64,000 nucleotides of DNA from Flavobacterium panici (GCF_903819335.1 NZ_CAIJDE010000034.1:186001-250000), one strand, 5' to 3'; counted from the stretch's first letter, positions 9,601-17,635 are shown. Numbers and translations are program-made. The notes: generated by a model from the letters alone, not told the origin.

Positions 9601-9616
9601 TAGCTTATTTTAAGAT

Positions 9617-10846
9617 ATGTTAGAGAAAGAAGTTATAAATTTTGAGAAAACAGCCATTGTTGGTATCATAACTCAAAATCAAAGTGAGGAAAAACTTAAT
9701 GAATATTTAGACGAATTAGAGTTTTTAACTTTTACCGCAGGTGGTGAAGTTATTAAACGCTTTTCGCAAAAAATGGAACGTCCGAATCCTAAGACTTTTG
9801 TGGGTACGGGTAAAATAGATGAAATCAATCTTTTTGTAAAAGAAAACGGAATATCGACTTTAATTTTTGATGATGAATTATCGCCATCACAACAAAAAAA
9901 TATTTCCCGAATTATAGATTGTAAAATCCTTGACAGAACCAATTTGATTTTGGATATTTTTGCGCAAAGAGCTGAAACTTCGTACGCAAGAACTCAGGTG
10001 GAATTAGCACAGTGTATTTATTTACTGCCAAGACTTTCTGGTTTATGGACACACCTTGAGCGTCAAAAAGGGGGAATTGGTATGCGTGGTCCAGGTGAAA
10101 CGGAGATCGAAACAGACAGACGTATTGTACGTGATAGAATTTCATTATTGAAAGATAAAATCAAGACAATCGACAAACAAATGAGTATTCAACGAAGCAA
10201 TCGCGGCGCAATGGTTCGTGTGGCGCTTGTTGGATATACAAACGTTGGAAAGTCGACTTTGATGAATGCTATCGGAAAAAGTGATGTTTTTGTTGAGAAT
10301 AAATTATTCGCAACATTAGATACAACAGTTCGAAAAGTGGTGATTAAAAACCTTCCATTTTTACTTTCAGATACAGTTGGTTTCATTCGAAAACTGCCAA
10401 CTCAATTAGTAGATTCTTTCAAGAGTACACTTGATGAGGTTCGTGAAGCCGATTTACTTTTGCACGTTGTTGATATTTCGCATCCTGACTTTGAAGATCA
10501 TATTGAATCTGTAAATCAGACTTTGCAGGAAATTAAAAGCAACGATAAACCAACTATTATGGTTTTCAATAAAATCGATGCATACAAACATCTAACAATT
10601 GACGAAGATGATTTAATTACCGAAAGAACCAGAAAACACTGGACTCTTGAAGAATGGAAACAAACATGGATGAGTAATGTAGGAGAAGATAACGCCTTGT
10701 TTATTTCGGCAACTCAAAAAGAAAATTTCGAAGAATTTAGAGAAACGGTTTATGAAGCTGTTCGTCAGATTCACATAACAAGATTTCCATATAATAAGTT
10801 TTTATATCCTGATTATAAGGACGCAGTTGAAAAGGAAGAAGAATAA
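9617..10846 (+). CDS. hflX: Ribosome-associated GTPase HflX
   Basis: 409 residues, typical for HflX, which binds the 50S subunit and splits stalled ribosomes after stress. The N-terminal HflX domain covers about 25-190, with the glycine-rich linker GGIGMRGPGETEIETDRR. The G domain starts near 200 with VALVGYTNVGKSTL (P-loop). DTVGFI is the G3 region and NKID the G4. The C-terminal tail is short. It has its own promoter and ends in a strong terminator eight bases after the stop codon. The terminator is the sequence duplicated beyond the toxin module. Confidence 0.95.
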   Translation: MLEKEVINFEKTAIVGIITQNQSEEKLNEYLDELEFLTFTAGGEVIKRFSQKMERPNPKTFVGTGKIDEINLFVKENGISTLIFDDELSPSQQKNISRIIDCKILDRTNLILDIFAQRAETSYARTQVELAQCIYLLPRLSGLWTHLERQKGGIGMRGPGETEIETDRRIVRDRISLLKDKIKTIDKQMSIQRSNRGAMVRVALVGYTNVGKSTLMNAIGKSDVFVENKLFATLDTTVRKVVIKNLPFLLSDTVGFIRKLPTQLVDSFKSTLDEVREADLLLHVVDISHPDFEDHIESVNQTLQEIKSNDKPTIMVFNKIDAYKHLTIDEDDLITERTRKHWTLEEWKQTWMSNVGEDNALFISATQKENFEEFRETVYEAVRQIHITRFPYNKFLYPDYKDAVEKEEE

Positions 10847-10887
10847 AAATAGAAACGGCTTTTGAAATAAATCAAAAGCCGTTTTTT
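10842..10887 (+). repeat. 46-bp direct repeat, left copy, containing the hflX terminator
   Basis: Identical over 46 bases to 11712-11757. It spans the hflX stop codon and includes an intrinsic terminator with arms AACGGCTTTTGA (10854-10865) and TCAAAAGCCGTT (10872-10883) and a T-tract. The two copies bracket the zeta-toxin module exactly. Confidence 0.9.
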
Positions 10888-10889
10888 TA
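10854..10889 (+). terminator. Intrinsic terminator of hflX
   Basis: A 12-bp perfect stem, a 6-base loop and a run of seven T directly after the hflX stop codon. Confidence 0.9.
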
Positions 10890-10966
10890 TATAATGAATA
10901 AACAGGAAGGTTATAAAACTTTATTAAATATCTCTAAAATAAGATTTAGTAAAAATTGATATTTCA

Positions 10967-10974
10967 TATCTTTG
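10967..10974 (+). promoter_or_regulatory. -7 box of the zeta-toxin gene, next to the start codon
   Basis: TATCTTTG is a perfect TAnnTTTG box; TTT at 10945-10947 is at the -33 distance (19-bp spacer). Only five bases separate the box from ATG at 10980, so the transcript would begin at or almost at the start codon. Confidence 0.45.
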
Positions 10975-10979
10975 TTTAA

Positions 10980-11564
10980 ATGAGTAAGAATTTATACATA
11001 ATTTCAGGATGCAATGGAGCTGGTAAAACTACGGCTTCTTTTACAATACTTCCTGAAATTTTAAACTGTAAAGAATTTGTAAATGCAGATGAAATTGCTA
11101 AAGGTCTCTCTCCATTTCAACCTGAAAAAGTAGCTTTTGAGGCTGGTAGAATAATGCTTCATAGAATAAATGAATTATTAGATACTAATACAATATTTGC
11201 TTTTGAAACCACACTAGCGACTAAAAGTTATAAATCTAAAGTTGCGTTAGCGCAAAAAAAAGGTTATAAAGTGATTCTTTTATTTTTCTGGTTACAGGAT
11301 GTTGAGCTTGCGATTGAAAGAGTAAAAACTAGAGTTACAGAAGGTGGACATAATATAGAAACAGCTGTTATTAAGCGAAGATACATTAATGGAATATTAA
11401 ACTTATTTAATATATATTTGCCAATAGCTGATGAAGTTATGATCTTTGATAATTCATTTGGGAAACCTGAATTATTGGCAGAAAAAATGCTTGAAAGTGA
11501 GATTGATATAATCAATGAAATTAAGTACGATAAACTAAAAGGAATTTATAATGAAAACATATAA
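10980..11564 (+). CDS. Zeta-toxin-like P-loop kinase
   Basis: 194 residues. Visible motifs are a Walker A (GCNGAGKTT, 10-18), VNADEIAKG near 34-42, FETTLA (75-80) and RVKTRVTEGGHNI followed by KRRY (114-135). These match the zeta/PezT-like kinases, of which some phosphorylate UDP-N-acetylglucosamine and poison wall synthesis. Many chromosomal relatives have unknown targets, so toxicity is inferred. The last 14 bases overlap the start of a 53-codon gene, which suggests translational coupling. The module is bracketed by a 46-bp direct repeat that copies the hflX terminator, a sign of insertion. No Shine-Dalgarno-like leader is possible if transcription begins at the nearby -7 box. Confidence 0.8.
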   Translation: MSKNLYIISGCNGAGKTTASFTILPEILNCKEFVNADEIAKGLSPFQPEKVAFEAGRIMLHRINELLDTNTIFAFETTLATKSYKSKVALAQKKGYKVILLFFWLQDVELAIERVKTRVTEGGHNIETAVIKRRYINGILNLFNIYLPIADEVMIFDNSFGKPELLAEKMLESEIDIINEIKYDKLKGIYNENI

Positions 11565-11712
11565 AAGATCGGCAACTCAAACTAAAATTTTAGATGCGAT
11601 GGATTTGGTTTATGATAAATTAATTGAGTTCAAAAAGAAATCAAATACTGAATTGGTGATTATGAAAGACGATAAAATCGTTCGAATAAAACCAAAATCA
11701 TTTAACAAGTAA
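11551..11712 (+). CDS. 53-aa partner of the zeta-like kinase, candidate antitoxin
   Basis: A small gene starting MKTYKRSATQTKILDAMDLV and ending KIVRIKPKSFNK. It overlaps the kinase gene by 14 bases in another frame, so the two are co-transcribed and probably coupled. It is basic at both ends with a predicted amphipathic helix in the first half. It shows no DNA-binding motif that I can name. The position and size suit an antitoxin or a small regulatory subunit, but the order (toxin first) differs from epsilon/zeta and PezAT. The function is inferred from context only. Confidence 0.6.
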   Translation: MKTYKRSATQTKILDAMDLVYDKLIEFKKKSNTELVIMKDDKIVRIKPKSFNK

Positions 11713-11757
11713 ATAAAAATAGAAACGGCTTTTGAAATAAATCAAAAGCCGTTTTTT
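11712..11757 (+). repeat. 46-bp direct repeat, right copy, with terminator
   Basis: Identical to 10842-10887, offset by 870 bp. It begins in the stop codon of the 53-aa gene and supplies that operon with the same terminator hairpin as hflX. Confidence 0.9.
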
Positions 11758-11802
11758 ATTGTATTATATTTTATAAGAATCTTTTCGCTGTGTTGCGGAT
11801 TA

Positions 11803-12753
11803 TTAAAATCCAAAATTAACTCCTAAACCAAATACTTCTCTGGTTTGAAGACCTTGAAAAGCATTATCGTCATAAATAGCCTGGAATGCCAGATTTGCTG
11901 ATAAGAATTTATTAACCTTCATTATAATATTCAAAGAATAATTGATATCTACGTTTTGAGGATCTTCCAGATAATTAGAATAAAGATTCAGTGTGTTTTC
12001 TGCAGTAACGTTAGTCATAATGGCTAATTTGTAATAAACAGAAGCATAAAAACCTAACTCGTAACGCATGGTTTTGCCTTCGTCAACTCCAAAATAATCG
12101 CCATCTACATAAGGCAGACCAGTAAATCTATCAATTCCACTAGTATAAGCGTTGTCTACAAAAGTGAATTTTGAAGTTAGAGGAGCAAAGTTTATTTTTA
12201 AGTTTTCATCTTTAGACCAGTAAATACCAGGTCCAGTAGTAAGATACCCAGGCGACATAAATTTAGTCTGCTCGGTTCTAATTTCTTTTCCGTTGGCATC
12301 CTGACCGTAAATATAACCGGTTGTAAATTGAGTTCTAAAGTTTAAAAAGAAAGAGTAATACCATTCACCAAAAGCTCTTTTACCAACAATTGAATTAAAT
12401 TCTAAACGGTCATCAGTCTTTTTTCCGAAATCGGTGTTTTTAGTTTGTAAAAGCCCGTATGAAGCAAGGATTTTATTGTCCCAGGTTACATCGTCTTTTT
12501 TATAATTGAAGTCATAGTTTATTCCTAAAGTCCCAGAGAAACTATCTTCACCACCTGCGATCCAATTGTTAAAACTAGATTGGTTTAATAAAAGAGACAC
12601 TGTTCCTTTTGCTTTCCATCCTTCGTCTTCAATTGTATCGTTTATTTTTTTAACCGCTTTTTCGGTATTCTGAATTAATTCTTTTTCTGAATTTTGGGCC
12701 TGAACAAAAGTAAAGTTCGCTAAGATAAATAGTAATAACGTCAGCTTTCTCAT
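11803..12753 (-). CDS. DUF3078 outer-membrane-type protein
   Basis: 316 residues with a signal peptide (cleavage near TFVQA-QN, about residue 20). The mature part has repeated amphipathic strands, with LNQSSFNNWIAGGEDSFSG near the start and a final FGLGVNFGF ending in an aromatic residue as in outer-membrane barrels. This is the pattern of DUF3078, a Bacteroidota family without a known role. It lies 80 bp downstream of the DUF2480 gene and has its own promoter box (12780-12787), so it need not belong to the suf unit. Confidence 0.8.
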   Translation of the reverse strand: MRKLTLLLFILANFTFVQAQNSEKELIQNTEKAVKKINDTIEDEGWKAKGTVSLLLNQSSFNNWIAGGEDSFSGTLGINYDFNYKKDDVTWDNKILASYGLLQTKNTDFGKKTDDRLEFNSIVGKRAFGEWYYSFFLNFRTQFTTGYIYGQDANGKEIRTEQTKFMSPGYLTTGPGIYWSKDENLKINFAPLTSKFTFVDNAYTSGIDRFTGLPYVDGDYFGVDEGKTMRYELGFYASVYYKLAIMTNVTAENTLNLYSNYLEDPQNVDINYSLNIIMKVNKFLSANLAFQAIYDDNAFQGLQTREVFGLGVNFGF

Positions 12754-12779
12754 AGTTGTTTAGTTTAAGTGTATATTAA

Positions 12780-12787
12780 CAAATATA
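12780..12787 (-). promoter_or_regulatory. -7 box for the DUF3078 gene
   Basis: On the minus strand TATATTTG, a perfect TAnnTTTG box, lies 26 bp before the DUF3078 start codon. No clear TTG is seen at -33. Confidence 0.4.
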
Positions 12788-12833
12788 CTAAAAACCAACT
12801 GAAGGTTAAGGGAATATTACTTTAAAATGAAGG

Positions 12834-13343
12834 TTATTTCTTAGATTCTTTGTATAAAGGCACAGCAGAACATGCTTCGCCATACATAATACTGCGGGCA
12901 AAAGGCTGTAAATAAGTTGTAGCTAAAATATAAGCACGCATAGGAACCGGTTTTTTAGAACATCCTTTTACAATTACAGGTTTATTTTGGTACGCAGAAT
13001 AATCAATCTTACTTAAGATTTCTTCGTATAAACTTGAATCTAGATCCTCGATGGTTCCGTTTACTACTTTTTTAGCAAAAGGAGCTAAATGAACGCTCAC
13101 TAAAATTAGTGCCCAAGCGGGAACTATTGCATCTGTACTGCAATGTACAGCGACATATTGATCTTGGTATTGTGACCAATCATGATTTTTAAGATGCTCT
13201 CTAAAGTCTTTTTCTTTCAATAGAAATCCTTCCAAAAGCCATTGCGAAATGTCAATTTGCACACGCATTCCTTTTGGATAATAATCCTCCAAATCAAAAA
13301 CTTCTAAAGCACTATTGGCAACTTTATTGATAATTTCTTCCAT
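12834..13343 (-). CDS. DUF2480 family protein in the suf cluster
   Basis: 169 residues, soluble. It matches the flavobacterial DUF2480 family, which is regularly encoded next to suf genes. Conserved-looking Cys positions are in HCSTDAIVPAWAL, VIVKGCSKK and GEACSAVPLYK. The spread of cysteines and the gene position suggest a role in iron-sulfur metabolism, but no activity is established. It is the last gene of the sufS block, separated from sufT by a 132-bp gap that holds an inverted repeat. Confidence 0.8.
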   Translation of the reverse strand: MEEIINKVANSALEVFDLEDYYPKGMRVQIDISQWLLEGFLLKEKDFREHLKNHDWSQYQDQYVAVHCSTDAIVPAWALILVSVHLAPFAKKVVNGTIEDLDSSLYEEILSKIDYSAYQNKPVIVKGCSKKPVPMRAYILATTYLQPFARSIMYGEACSAVPLYKESKK

Positions 13344-13350
13344 TCTTTTT

Positions 13351-13465
13351 AGTTTTCAGTCGCAGTCTCAGTCGCAGTTAAAAACTGAAACTGAAACTGT
13401 AAACTGTATACATTTTAAGTGTTTTTTTTAGTCACATTTAATACTGAAAACTGCGACTGAAAACT
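13351..13465. repeat. Inverted repeat of the ACTGCGACTGAAAACT family
   Basis: AGTTTTCAGTCGCAGT (13351-13366) and ACTGCGACTGAAAACT (13450-13465) are perfect 16-bp arms. Between them are more ACTGAAA units with a 6-7 bp period. The element fills the gap between sufT and the DUF2480 gene. Confidence 0.85.
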
Positions 13466-13475
13466 GAACACTTTT

Positions 13476-13799
13476 TTAAAGCATTCCTAATTCTAATTTT
13501 GCTTCTTCGCTCATTAAATCTTTGCTCCAAGGCGGATCAAAAGTAATCTCTACTTCAACATCTTTAATGTGTTCGATTGTTTTTACTTTTTCTTCAACTT
13601 CTCTTGGTAAGCTTTCTGCAACCGGGCAGTTTGGAGATGTTAATGTCATCAGGATTTTTACTTCGTAATCTGTATTTACCATTACGTCATAAATTAATCC
13701 TAACTCATAAATATCTACAGGGATCTCAGGATCGTAAATTCCTTTTAAAACTTTTACGATTGATTCTCCTAATTCGTTTGTGTCTATTTCTTGTTCCAT
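13476..13799 (-). CDS. sufT: SufT / MIP18-type (DUF59) iron-sulfur assembly factor
   Basis: 107 residues of the DUF59 fold. Motifs are GIYDPEIPVDIYELGLIYDV near 20-39, MTLTSPNCPVAESLP with the conserved Cys of the TSPxCP motif, and a final VEITFDPPWSKDLMS. SufT-type proteins help mature iron-sulfur proteins under high demand. It follows sufE after an 89-bp gap that contains a short palindromic repeat and precedes DUF2480. The N-terminus is slightly acidic with no extra domain. Confidence 0.88.
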   Translation of the reverse strand: MEQEIDTNELGESIVKVLKGIYDPEIPVDIYELGLIYDVMVNTDYEVKILMTLTSPNCPVAESLPREVEEKVKTIEHIKDVEVEITFDPPWSKDLMSEEAKLELGML

Positions 13800-13817
13800 T
13801 TTGTTATTTGTTTTTTC

Positions 13818-13878
13818 GCCACGAATTTCACAAATTTCCCGAATTTAAAAATTAGTGTTAATTCGTGAAATTCGTGGC
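13818..13878. repeat. GCCACGAATT-family inverted repeat
   Basis: GCCACGAATTTCAC (13818-13831) and GTGAAATTCGTGGC (13865-13878) are perfect 14-bp arms with a 33-bp centre, preceded by a T-run. It lies between sufE and sufT. Confidence 0.85.
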
Positions 13879-13888
13879 AGAAAGAAAT

Positions 13889-14314
13889 TTAATTTTTATT
13901 TTTTGCATCAAAAGCCAAAGCGTACATTTTGATGTTTTTTATCATCGAAACCAAACCGTTTGCACGAGTTGCAGATAAATGTTCTTTTAATCCAATTTCG
14001 TCTATAAATTCAGTGTCAGCATTTATAATGTCTTCTGCTTTTTGATTAGAAAAAGCGCGAATTAAAATTGCAATTATTCCTTTAGTCAAAATAGCGTCAC
14101 TATCTGCGGTGAAAACAATTTTATCATCGTTTTGTTCGCCTTGAAGCCAGACTTTTGACTGACAGCCTTTGATTAAATTCTCGTCGGTTTTGTATTCTTC
14201 TTTAATTAACGGAAGACTTTTTCCCAGTTCGATAATGTATTCATAACGCTGCATCCAGTCGTCGAACATTGAAAATTCGTCTATTATTTCGTTTTGTATC
14301 TCTTTAATTGTCAT
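13889..14314 (-). CDS. sufE: Cysteine desulfuration protein SufE
   Basis: 141 residues. SufE accepts the persulfide from SufS and passes it to SufB. The acceptor is Cys51 in LIKGCQSKVWL, and LSATRANGLVSMIKNIK is the conserved C-terminal helix. Length is usual for the family. Only 2 bp separate it from the upstream lipoprotein gene, and it lies four genes or fewer from sufS, so sulfur donor and acceptor are co-expressed. Confidence 0.93.
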   Translation of the reverse strand: MTIKEIQNEIIDEFSMFDDWMQRYEYIIELGKSLPLIKEEYKTDENLIKGCQSKVWLQGEQNDDKIVFTADSDAILTKGIIAILIRAFSNQKAEDIINADTEFIDEIGLKEHLSATRANGLVSMIKNIKMYALAFDAKNKN

Positions 14315-14316
14315 AA

Positions 14317-14742
14317 TTATTCTTTAGCAAAATCAACCAGTAAATTTACCAGTTTTTCAATTTCCTTTGGAGGAAAACCGTTGTCGAAACCTGCAGTTTC
14401 GTATGTTTTTTGATCTTGAGTTATTTTTAAATTTCCAATCGCGGCACCGTCATAAAAACGTTTTTCAGTTGGTGCTTTTAATGTCGAAAGTTTGTTTAAA
14501 TCTACTTTTGAAAATTCAGCAACAATTTTATTCCATTTCGCATCATCAATTTTAGTTTCAATCGGCTGTTGATCTCTGCCGTTTGTAACATAAACAGTCT
14601 GGTTTTGAACCACAATCTTTTTGAAATACCCTCTTGACATTGCAGAATATTCAATTTGAGTTGTAGCCATGTTTGTCTTTTTTTGACTGCAGCAGCCGGT
14701 AGCAATAAAAACCGTTAAAAGCAATAAAGATAGTATTCTCAT
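14317..14742 (-). CDS. Small lipoprotein of unknown function inside the sufS-sufE unit
   Basis: 141 residues with a lipobox (FIATGCC, acylated Cys about 17), so it is exported and membrane-anchored. The mature part has a central YFKKIVVQNQTVYVTNG strand pair and a C-terminal helix (PPKEIEKLVNLLVDF). It resembles small DUF6438-like flavobacterial lipoproteins, but I am not sure of the family. It sits 11 bp after sufS and 2 bp before sufE, so it must be co-transcribed with cytoplasmic cluster-assembly genes, which is odd for an envelope protein. Confidence 0.7.
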   Translation of the reverse strand: MRILSLLLLTVFIATGCCSQKKTNMATTQIEYSAMSRGYFKKIVVQNQTVYVTNGRDQQPIETKIDDAKWNKIVAEFSKVDLNKLSTLKAPTEKRFYDGAAIGNLKITQDQKTYETAGFDNGFPPKEIEKLVNLLVDFAKE

Positions 14743-14753
14743 AAAAATAGATG

Positions 14754-15968
14754 TTAGCTTAGCATTGTTTGTGCCTTTTTAACGGCGTCGACCATTTGGT
14801 CAATTTCTTCTTTTGTATTATAGAATGAAAAAGAAGCACGAATCGTTCCCGGAATGCAAAAGAAATTCATAATTGGCTGTGCACAATGATGTCCGGTTCT
14901 AACTGCAATTCCTAATTTATCGATAATAGAACCAATATCGTATGGATGAATTCCATCAATATTAAACGAGATTACAGAAGCTTTATTTTTTCCTGTTCCG
15001 TAGATTCTTAAACCTTCAATTTCAGATAAACGTTTTGTAGCATAATCTAAAAGTTCAGTTTCATATTCGTGGATATTTTCAAAACCAACACTGTTTAAAT
15101 AATCAATTGCAGTTCCTAAAACAATTCCGCCGGCAATATTTGGTGTTCCGGCTTCAAATTTATGTGGAAGATCTGCGTAAGTTGTTTTTTCGAAAGTAAC
15201 TTCTTTAATCATTTCACCACCACCTTGATAAGGAGGAAGTTTGTTCAGCCATTCTTCTTTTCCGTACAAAATTCCGGTTCCGGTTGGACCACACATTTTA
15301 TGACCTGAAAAAGCATAAAAATCACAATTTAATTCCTGAACATCTGGTTTTAAATGCGGAACTGCCTGCGCGCCGTCAATTAAAACTGCAGCGCCAACAG
15401 CGTGTGCTTTATCAATGATATATTTTATCGGATTAATAATTCCGAGTGCGTTTGAAATATGATTAACCGTAACCACTTTTGTTTTTTCTGAAAGAAGAGC
15501 ATCAAATTCTTCCAGAATTAATTCTCCGTTTTGATTAATCGGAATAACTTTTAAAGTTGCTCCCGTTCTTTCGCATAACATCTGCCACGGCACAATATTA
15601 CTGTGATGCTCTAATGAAGAAACAAGTACTTCGTCACCTGGTTTTAAAATAGAAGCAAAACCATTTGTAACTAAGTTGATTCCGTGCGTAGTTCCCGAAG
15701 TAAAAAGAACTTCGTGAGCATGTTTTGCATTGATATGATCTTTTACCTTGCCACGAGAAATCTCGTAAGCATCAGTAGCTAACTGGCTTAAAGTGTGAAC
15801 GCCGCGGTGAATATTGGCATTAATTTCCTGATAATATTTTACTTCTGCATCGATCACAATTTGTGGTTTTTGCGAAGTAGCTCCGTTGTCGAAATATACT
15901 AAGGGTTTTCCGTTTACAGTTTGTGAAAGTATCGGAAAATCAGCTCTTATTTTTTGAATATCTAGCAT
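14754..15968 (-). CDS. sufS: Cysteine desulfurase SufS
   Basis: 404 residues, PLP-dependent class V aminotransferase fold. It removes sulfur from L-cysteine and hands it to SufE. The PLP lysine is Lys224 in SGHKMCGPTG. The persulfide cysteine is Cys362 in RTGHHCAQPIM, which is the group II (SufS) form of the active-site loop. GTTHGINLV and EHHSNIVPWQ are also present. A TACTTTTG box (15994-16001 on the minus strand) lies 25 bp before the start, so this block has its own promoter. It is separated from sufD by an oppositely oriented hydrolase gene. Confidence 0.95.
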   Translation of the reverse strand: MLDIQKIRADFPILSQTVNGKPLVYFDNGATSQKPQIVIDAEVKYYQEINANIHRGVHTLSQLATDAYEISRGKVKDHINAKHAHEVLFTSGTTHGINLVTNGFASILKPGDEVLVSSLEHHSNIVPWQMLCERTGATLKVIPINQNGELILEEFDALLSEKTKVVTVNHISNALGIINPIKYIIDKAHAVGAAVLIDGAQAVPHLKPDVQELNCDFYAFSGHKMCGPTGTGILYGKEEWLNKLPPYQGGGEMIKEVTFEKTTYADLPHKFEAGTPNIAGGIVLGTAIDYLNSVGFENIHEYETELLDYATKRLSEIEGLRIYGTGKNKASVISFNIDGIHPYDIGSIIDKLGIAVRTGHHCAQPIMNFFCIPGTIRASFSFYNTKEEIDQMVDAVKKAQTMLS

Positions 15969-15993
15969 GTCTTATTTAGAAAAAATCTATTTA

Positions 15994-16001
15994 CAAAAGT
16001 A
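15994..16001 (-). promoter_or_regulatory. -7 box for the sufS block
   Basis: TACTTTTG on the minus strand is a perfect TAnnTTTG match 25 bp before the sufS start codon; no TTG is seen at the exact -33 distance. It supports independent transcription of the sufS block. Confidence 0.45.
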
Positions 16002-16188
16002 CTAAAACTAAATTTGTTTATACAGCAATTCTATAATTTCCTTTTATGGTGTCATTGTTACAAGGCGTTAATGCTGATTCTGTAAAAATAGATTCGGTTT
16101 TCTGAATTATCCGAATCAGATTTATAATTTGACTTCTAAAATCGTGAACATAAATTATTTATATTGCAATAAAAATACTGACATCATC

Positions 16189-17538
16189 ATGAAAAAATTT
16201 CTTAAAGTACTTTTGCTTCTAGTCGTTCTTGGGTTTTTGTATTTCGGGTTTACAACTTATCCAAAACTGGATTTAATTTCTGGCTTCTCTGCCAAAAGTG
16301 TCGCTTCAGGACATTTTATTGATAATCGTTCGCTGGATTTAATTCAAAAAACAGACAATGATATCAATTTGGTTGATTTGGCTAAAAATTCAATTGATGA
16401 TGCTGGAAAATTTGCTATTTCAAATGTTTATGGTTTAAAGGAACGAAAAGCAATTTATCGTGAAGGTTTAGGAGCAGTTTTGATAAATGATGATTTTGAT
16501 GTTTCAAAACCATATTTGCTTCCAAAGAGAACAAAATTGGTAAATAATCTTCCTTTTCCTTACGGAAATAATGAACCAAAAGATTCTGCTTTCGCGAATG
16601 TTGATTATACAAAATTAAAAAATGCAGTTGAAAATGCTTTTGATAAAAATGGCGGAAGAACAAAAAGAACCCGCGCCGTTGTCGTTTTATACAAAGACAA
16701 ATTAATTGCTGAAAAATACGATACAGGTTTCAATAAAGACAGTAAAATTTTAGGATGGTCGATGACCAAAAGTATCACAAGTTCGGCTTTTGGAGTTTTG
16801 GCCAAACAAGGAAAAATAGATATTTATAAACCAGCGCCAATTAAAGAATGGCAAAATGATGAACGTAAAAATATTACGGTTAACGATTTGCTTCATATGA
16901 ATTCTGGTTTAGAATGGGAAGAAAACTACAGCACAATCTGCGACGCAACTCAAATGCTTTTCCAATCTGAAGATATGGGAAAAGTGCAAATGGACAAACC
17001 AGCGAAATTTAAGCCAAACACGCATTGGTATTATTCATCCGGAACAACCAATTTATTATCCCGAATTTTAAGAAGCCAATTTAAAACACAACAAGAATAT
17101 CTTGATTTTTGGTACAGCGCCGTAATCGACAAAATTGGAATGAACTCGATGATTGTCGAACAAGATATGTCGGGAACTTTCGTAGGTTCATCTTACGGAT
17201 GGGCAACACCAAGAGACTGGTCAAAATTTGGATTGTTGTATTTGCATAAAGGAAACTGGAACGGAGAACAAATTTTAGATGAAAGCTGGGTAAAATATAC
17301 GGCAACACCAACTAATACTTCTGAAGGAAAATATGGAGCACAATTTTGGTTAAACGCGGGAGGAAAATTCCCAGACGTTCCTCGTGATATGTTTTATTGC
17401 AGTGGATATCAAGGTCAAATGGTGGCGATTATTCCATCTCTGGATATGGTAATTGTGAGAATGGGAGTGAGAGAAGGAGATAAAAGTTTTGATTTTAATG
17501 GGTTTTTGAAGGGGATAATTGATAGTGTGAAGAAATAG
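16189..17538 (+). CDS. Serine hydrolase of the beta-lactamase / penicillin-binding-protein-like class C family
   Basis: 449 residues from ATG 16189. The frame is open from a TTG at 16129, but the later start begins a hydrophobic anchor (KKFLKVLLLLVVLGFLYFG). The catalytic SxxK motif is SMTK in LGWSMTKSITSSAFGVL. YYSSGTTNLLSR has the YxS/N element. The C-terminal part has GYQGQMVAIIPSLDMVIV. Family members include esterases, D-aminopeptidases and 6-aminohexanoate-dimer hydrolase-like enzymes, so the substrate is unknown. The anchor suggests a periplasmic or membrane site. It is inserted between the two halves of the suf cluster in reverse orientation. Confidence 0.85.
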   Translation: MKKFLKVLLLLVVLGFLYFGFTTYPKLDLISGFSAKSVASGHFIDNRSLDLIQKTDNDINLVDLAKNSIDDAGKFAISNVYGLKERKAIYREGLGAVLINDDFDVSKPYLLPKRTKLVNNLPFPYGNNEPKDSAFANVDYTKLKNAVENAFDKNGGRTKRTRAVVVLYKDKLIAEKYDTGFNKDSKILGWSMTKSITSSAFGVLAKQGKIDIYKPAPIKEWQNDERKNITVNDLLHMNSGLEWEENYSTICDATQMLFQSEDMGKVQMDKPAKFKPNTHWYYSSGTTNLLSRILRSQFKTQQEYLDFWYSAVIDKIGMNSMIVEQDMSGTFVGSSYGWATPRDWSKFGLLYLHKGNWNGEQILDESWVKYTATPTNTSEGKYGAQFWLNAGGKFPDVPRDMFYCSGYQGQMVAIIPSLDMVIVRMGVREGDKSFDFNGFLKGIIDSVKK

Positions 17539-17547
17539 GTTGTCTTT

Positions 17548-17622
17548 CCTGCAAGGTTTCCAAAACCTTGTAGGTATTATGTTTATGTTTCTATACCTAC
17601 AAGGTTTTGGAAACCTTGCAGG
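17548..17622. repeat. Perfect 30-bp inverted repeat (CCTGCAAGGTTT family)
   Basis: Arms 17548-17577 and 17593-17622 are perfectly complementary with a 15-base centre. Each arm starts or ends with CCTGCAAGGTTTCC and also contains a smaller palindrome (CAAGGTTT and AAACCTTG). It lies directly after the hydrolase stop codon and before the shared terminator. Confidence 0.92.
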
Positions 17623-17635
17623 AGTAGCAAATAAA

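Noticed and set aside
13889..14314. SufE gene considered as CsdE
   Set aside because: Its place in the sufS block and partner type favour SufE; the two cannot be told apart from the sequence motif alone.
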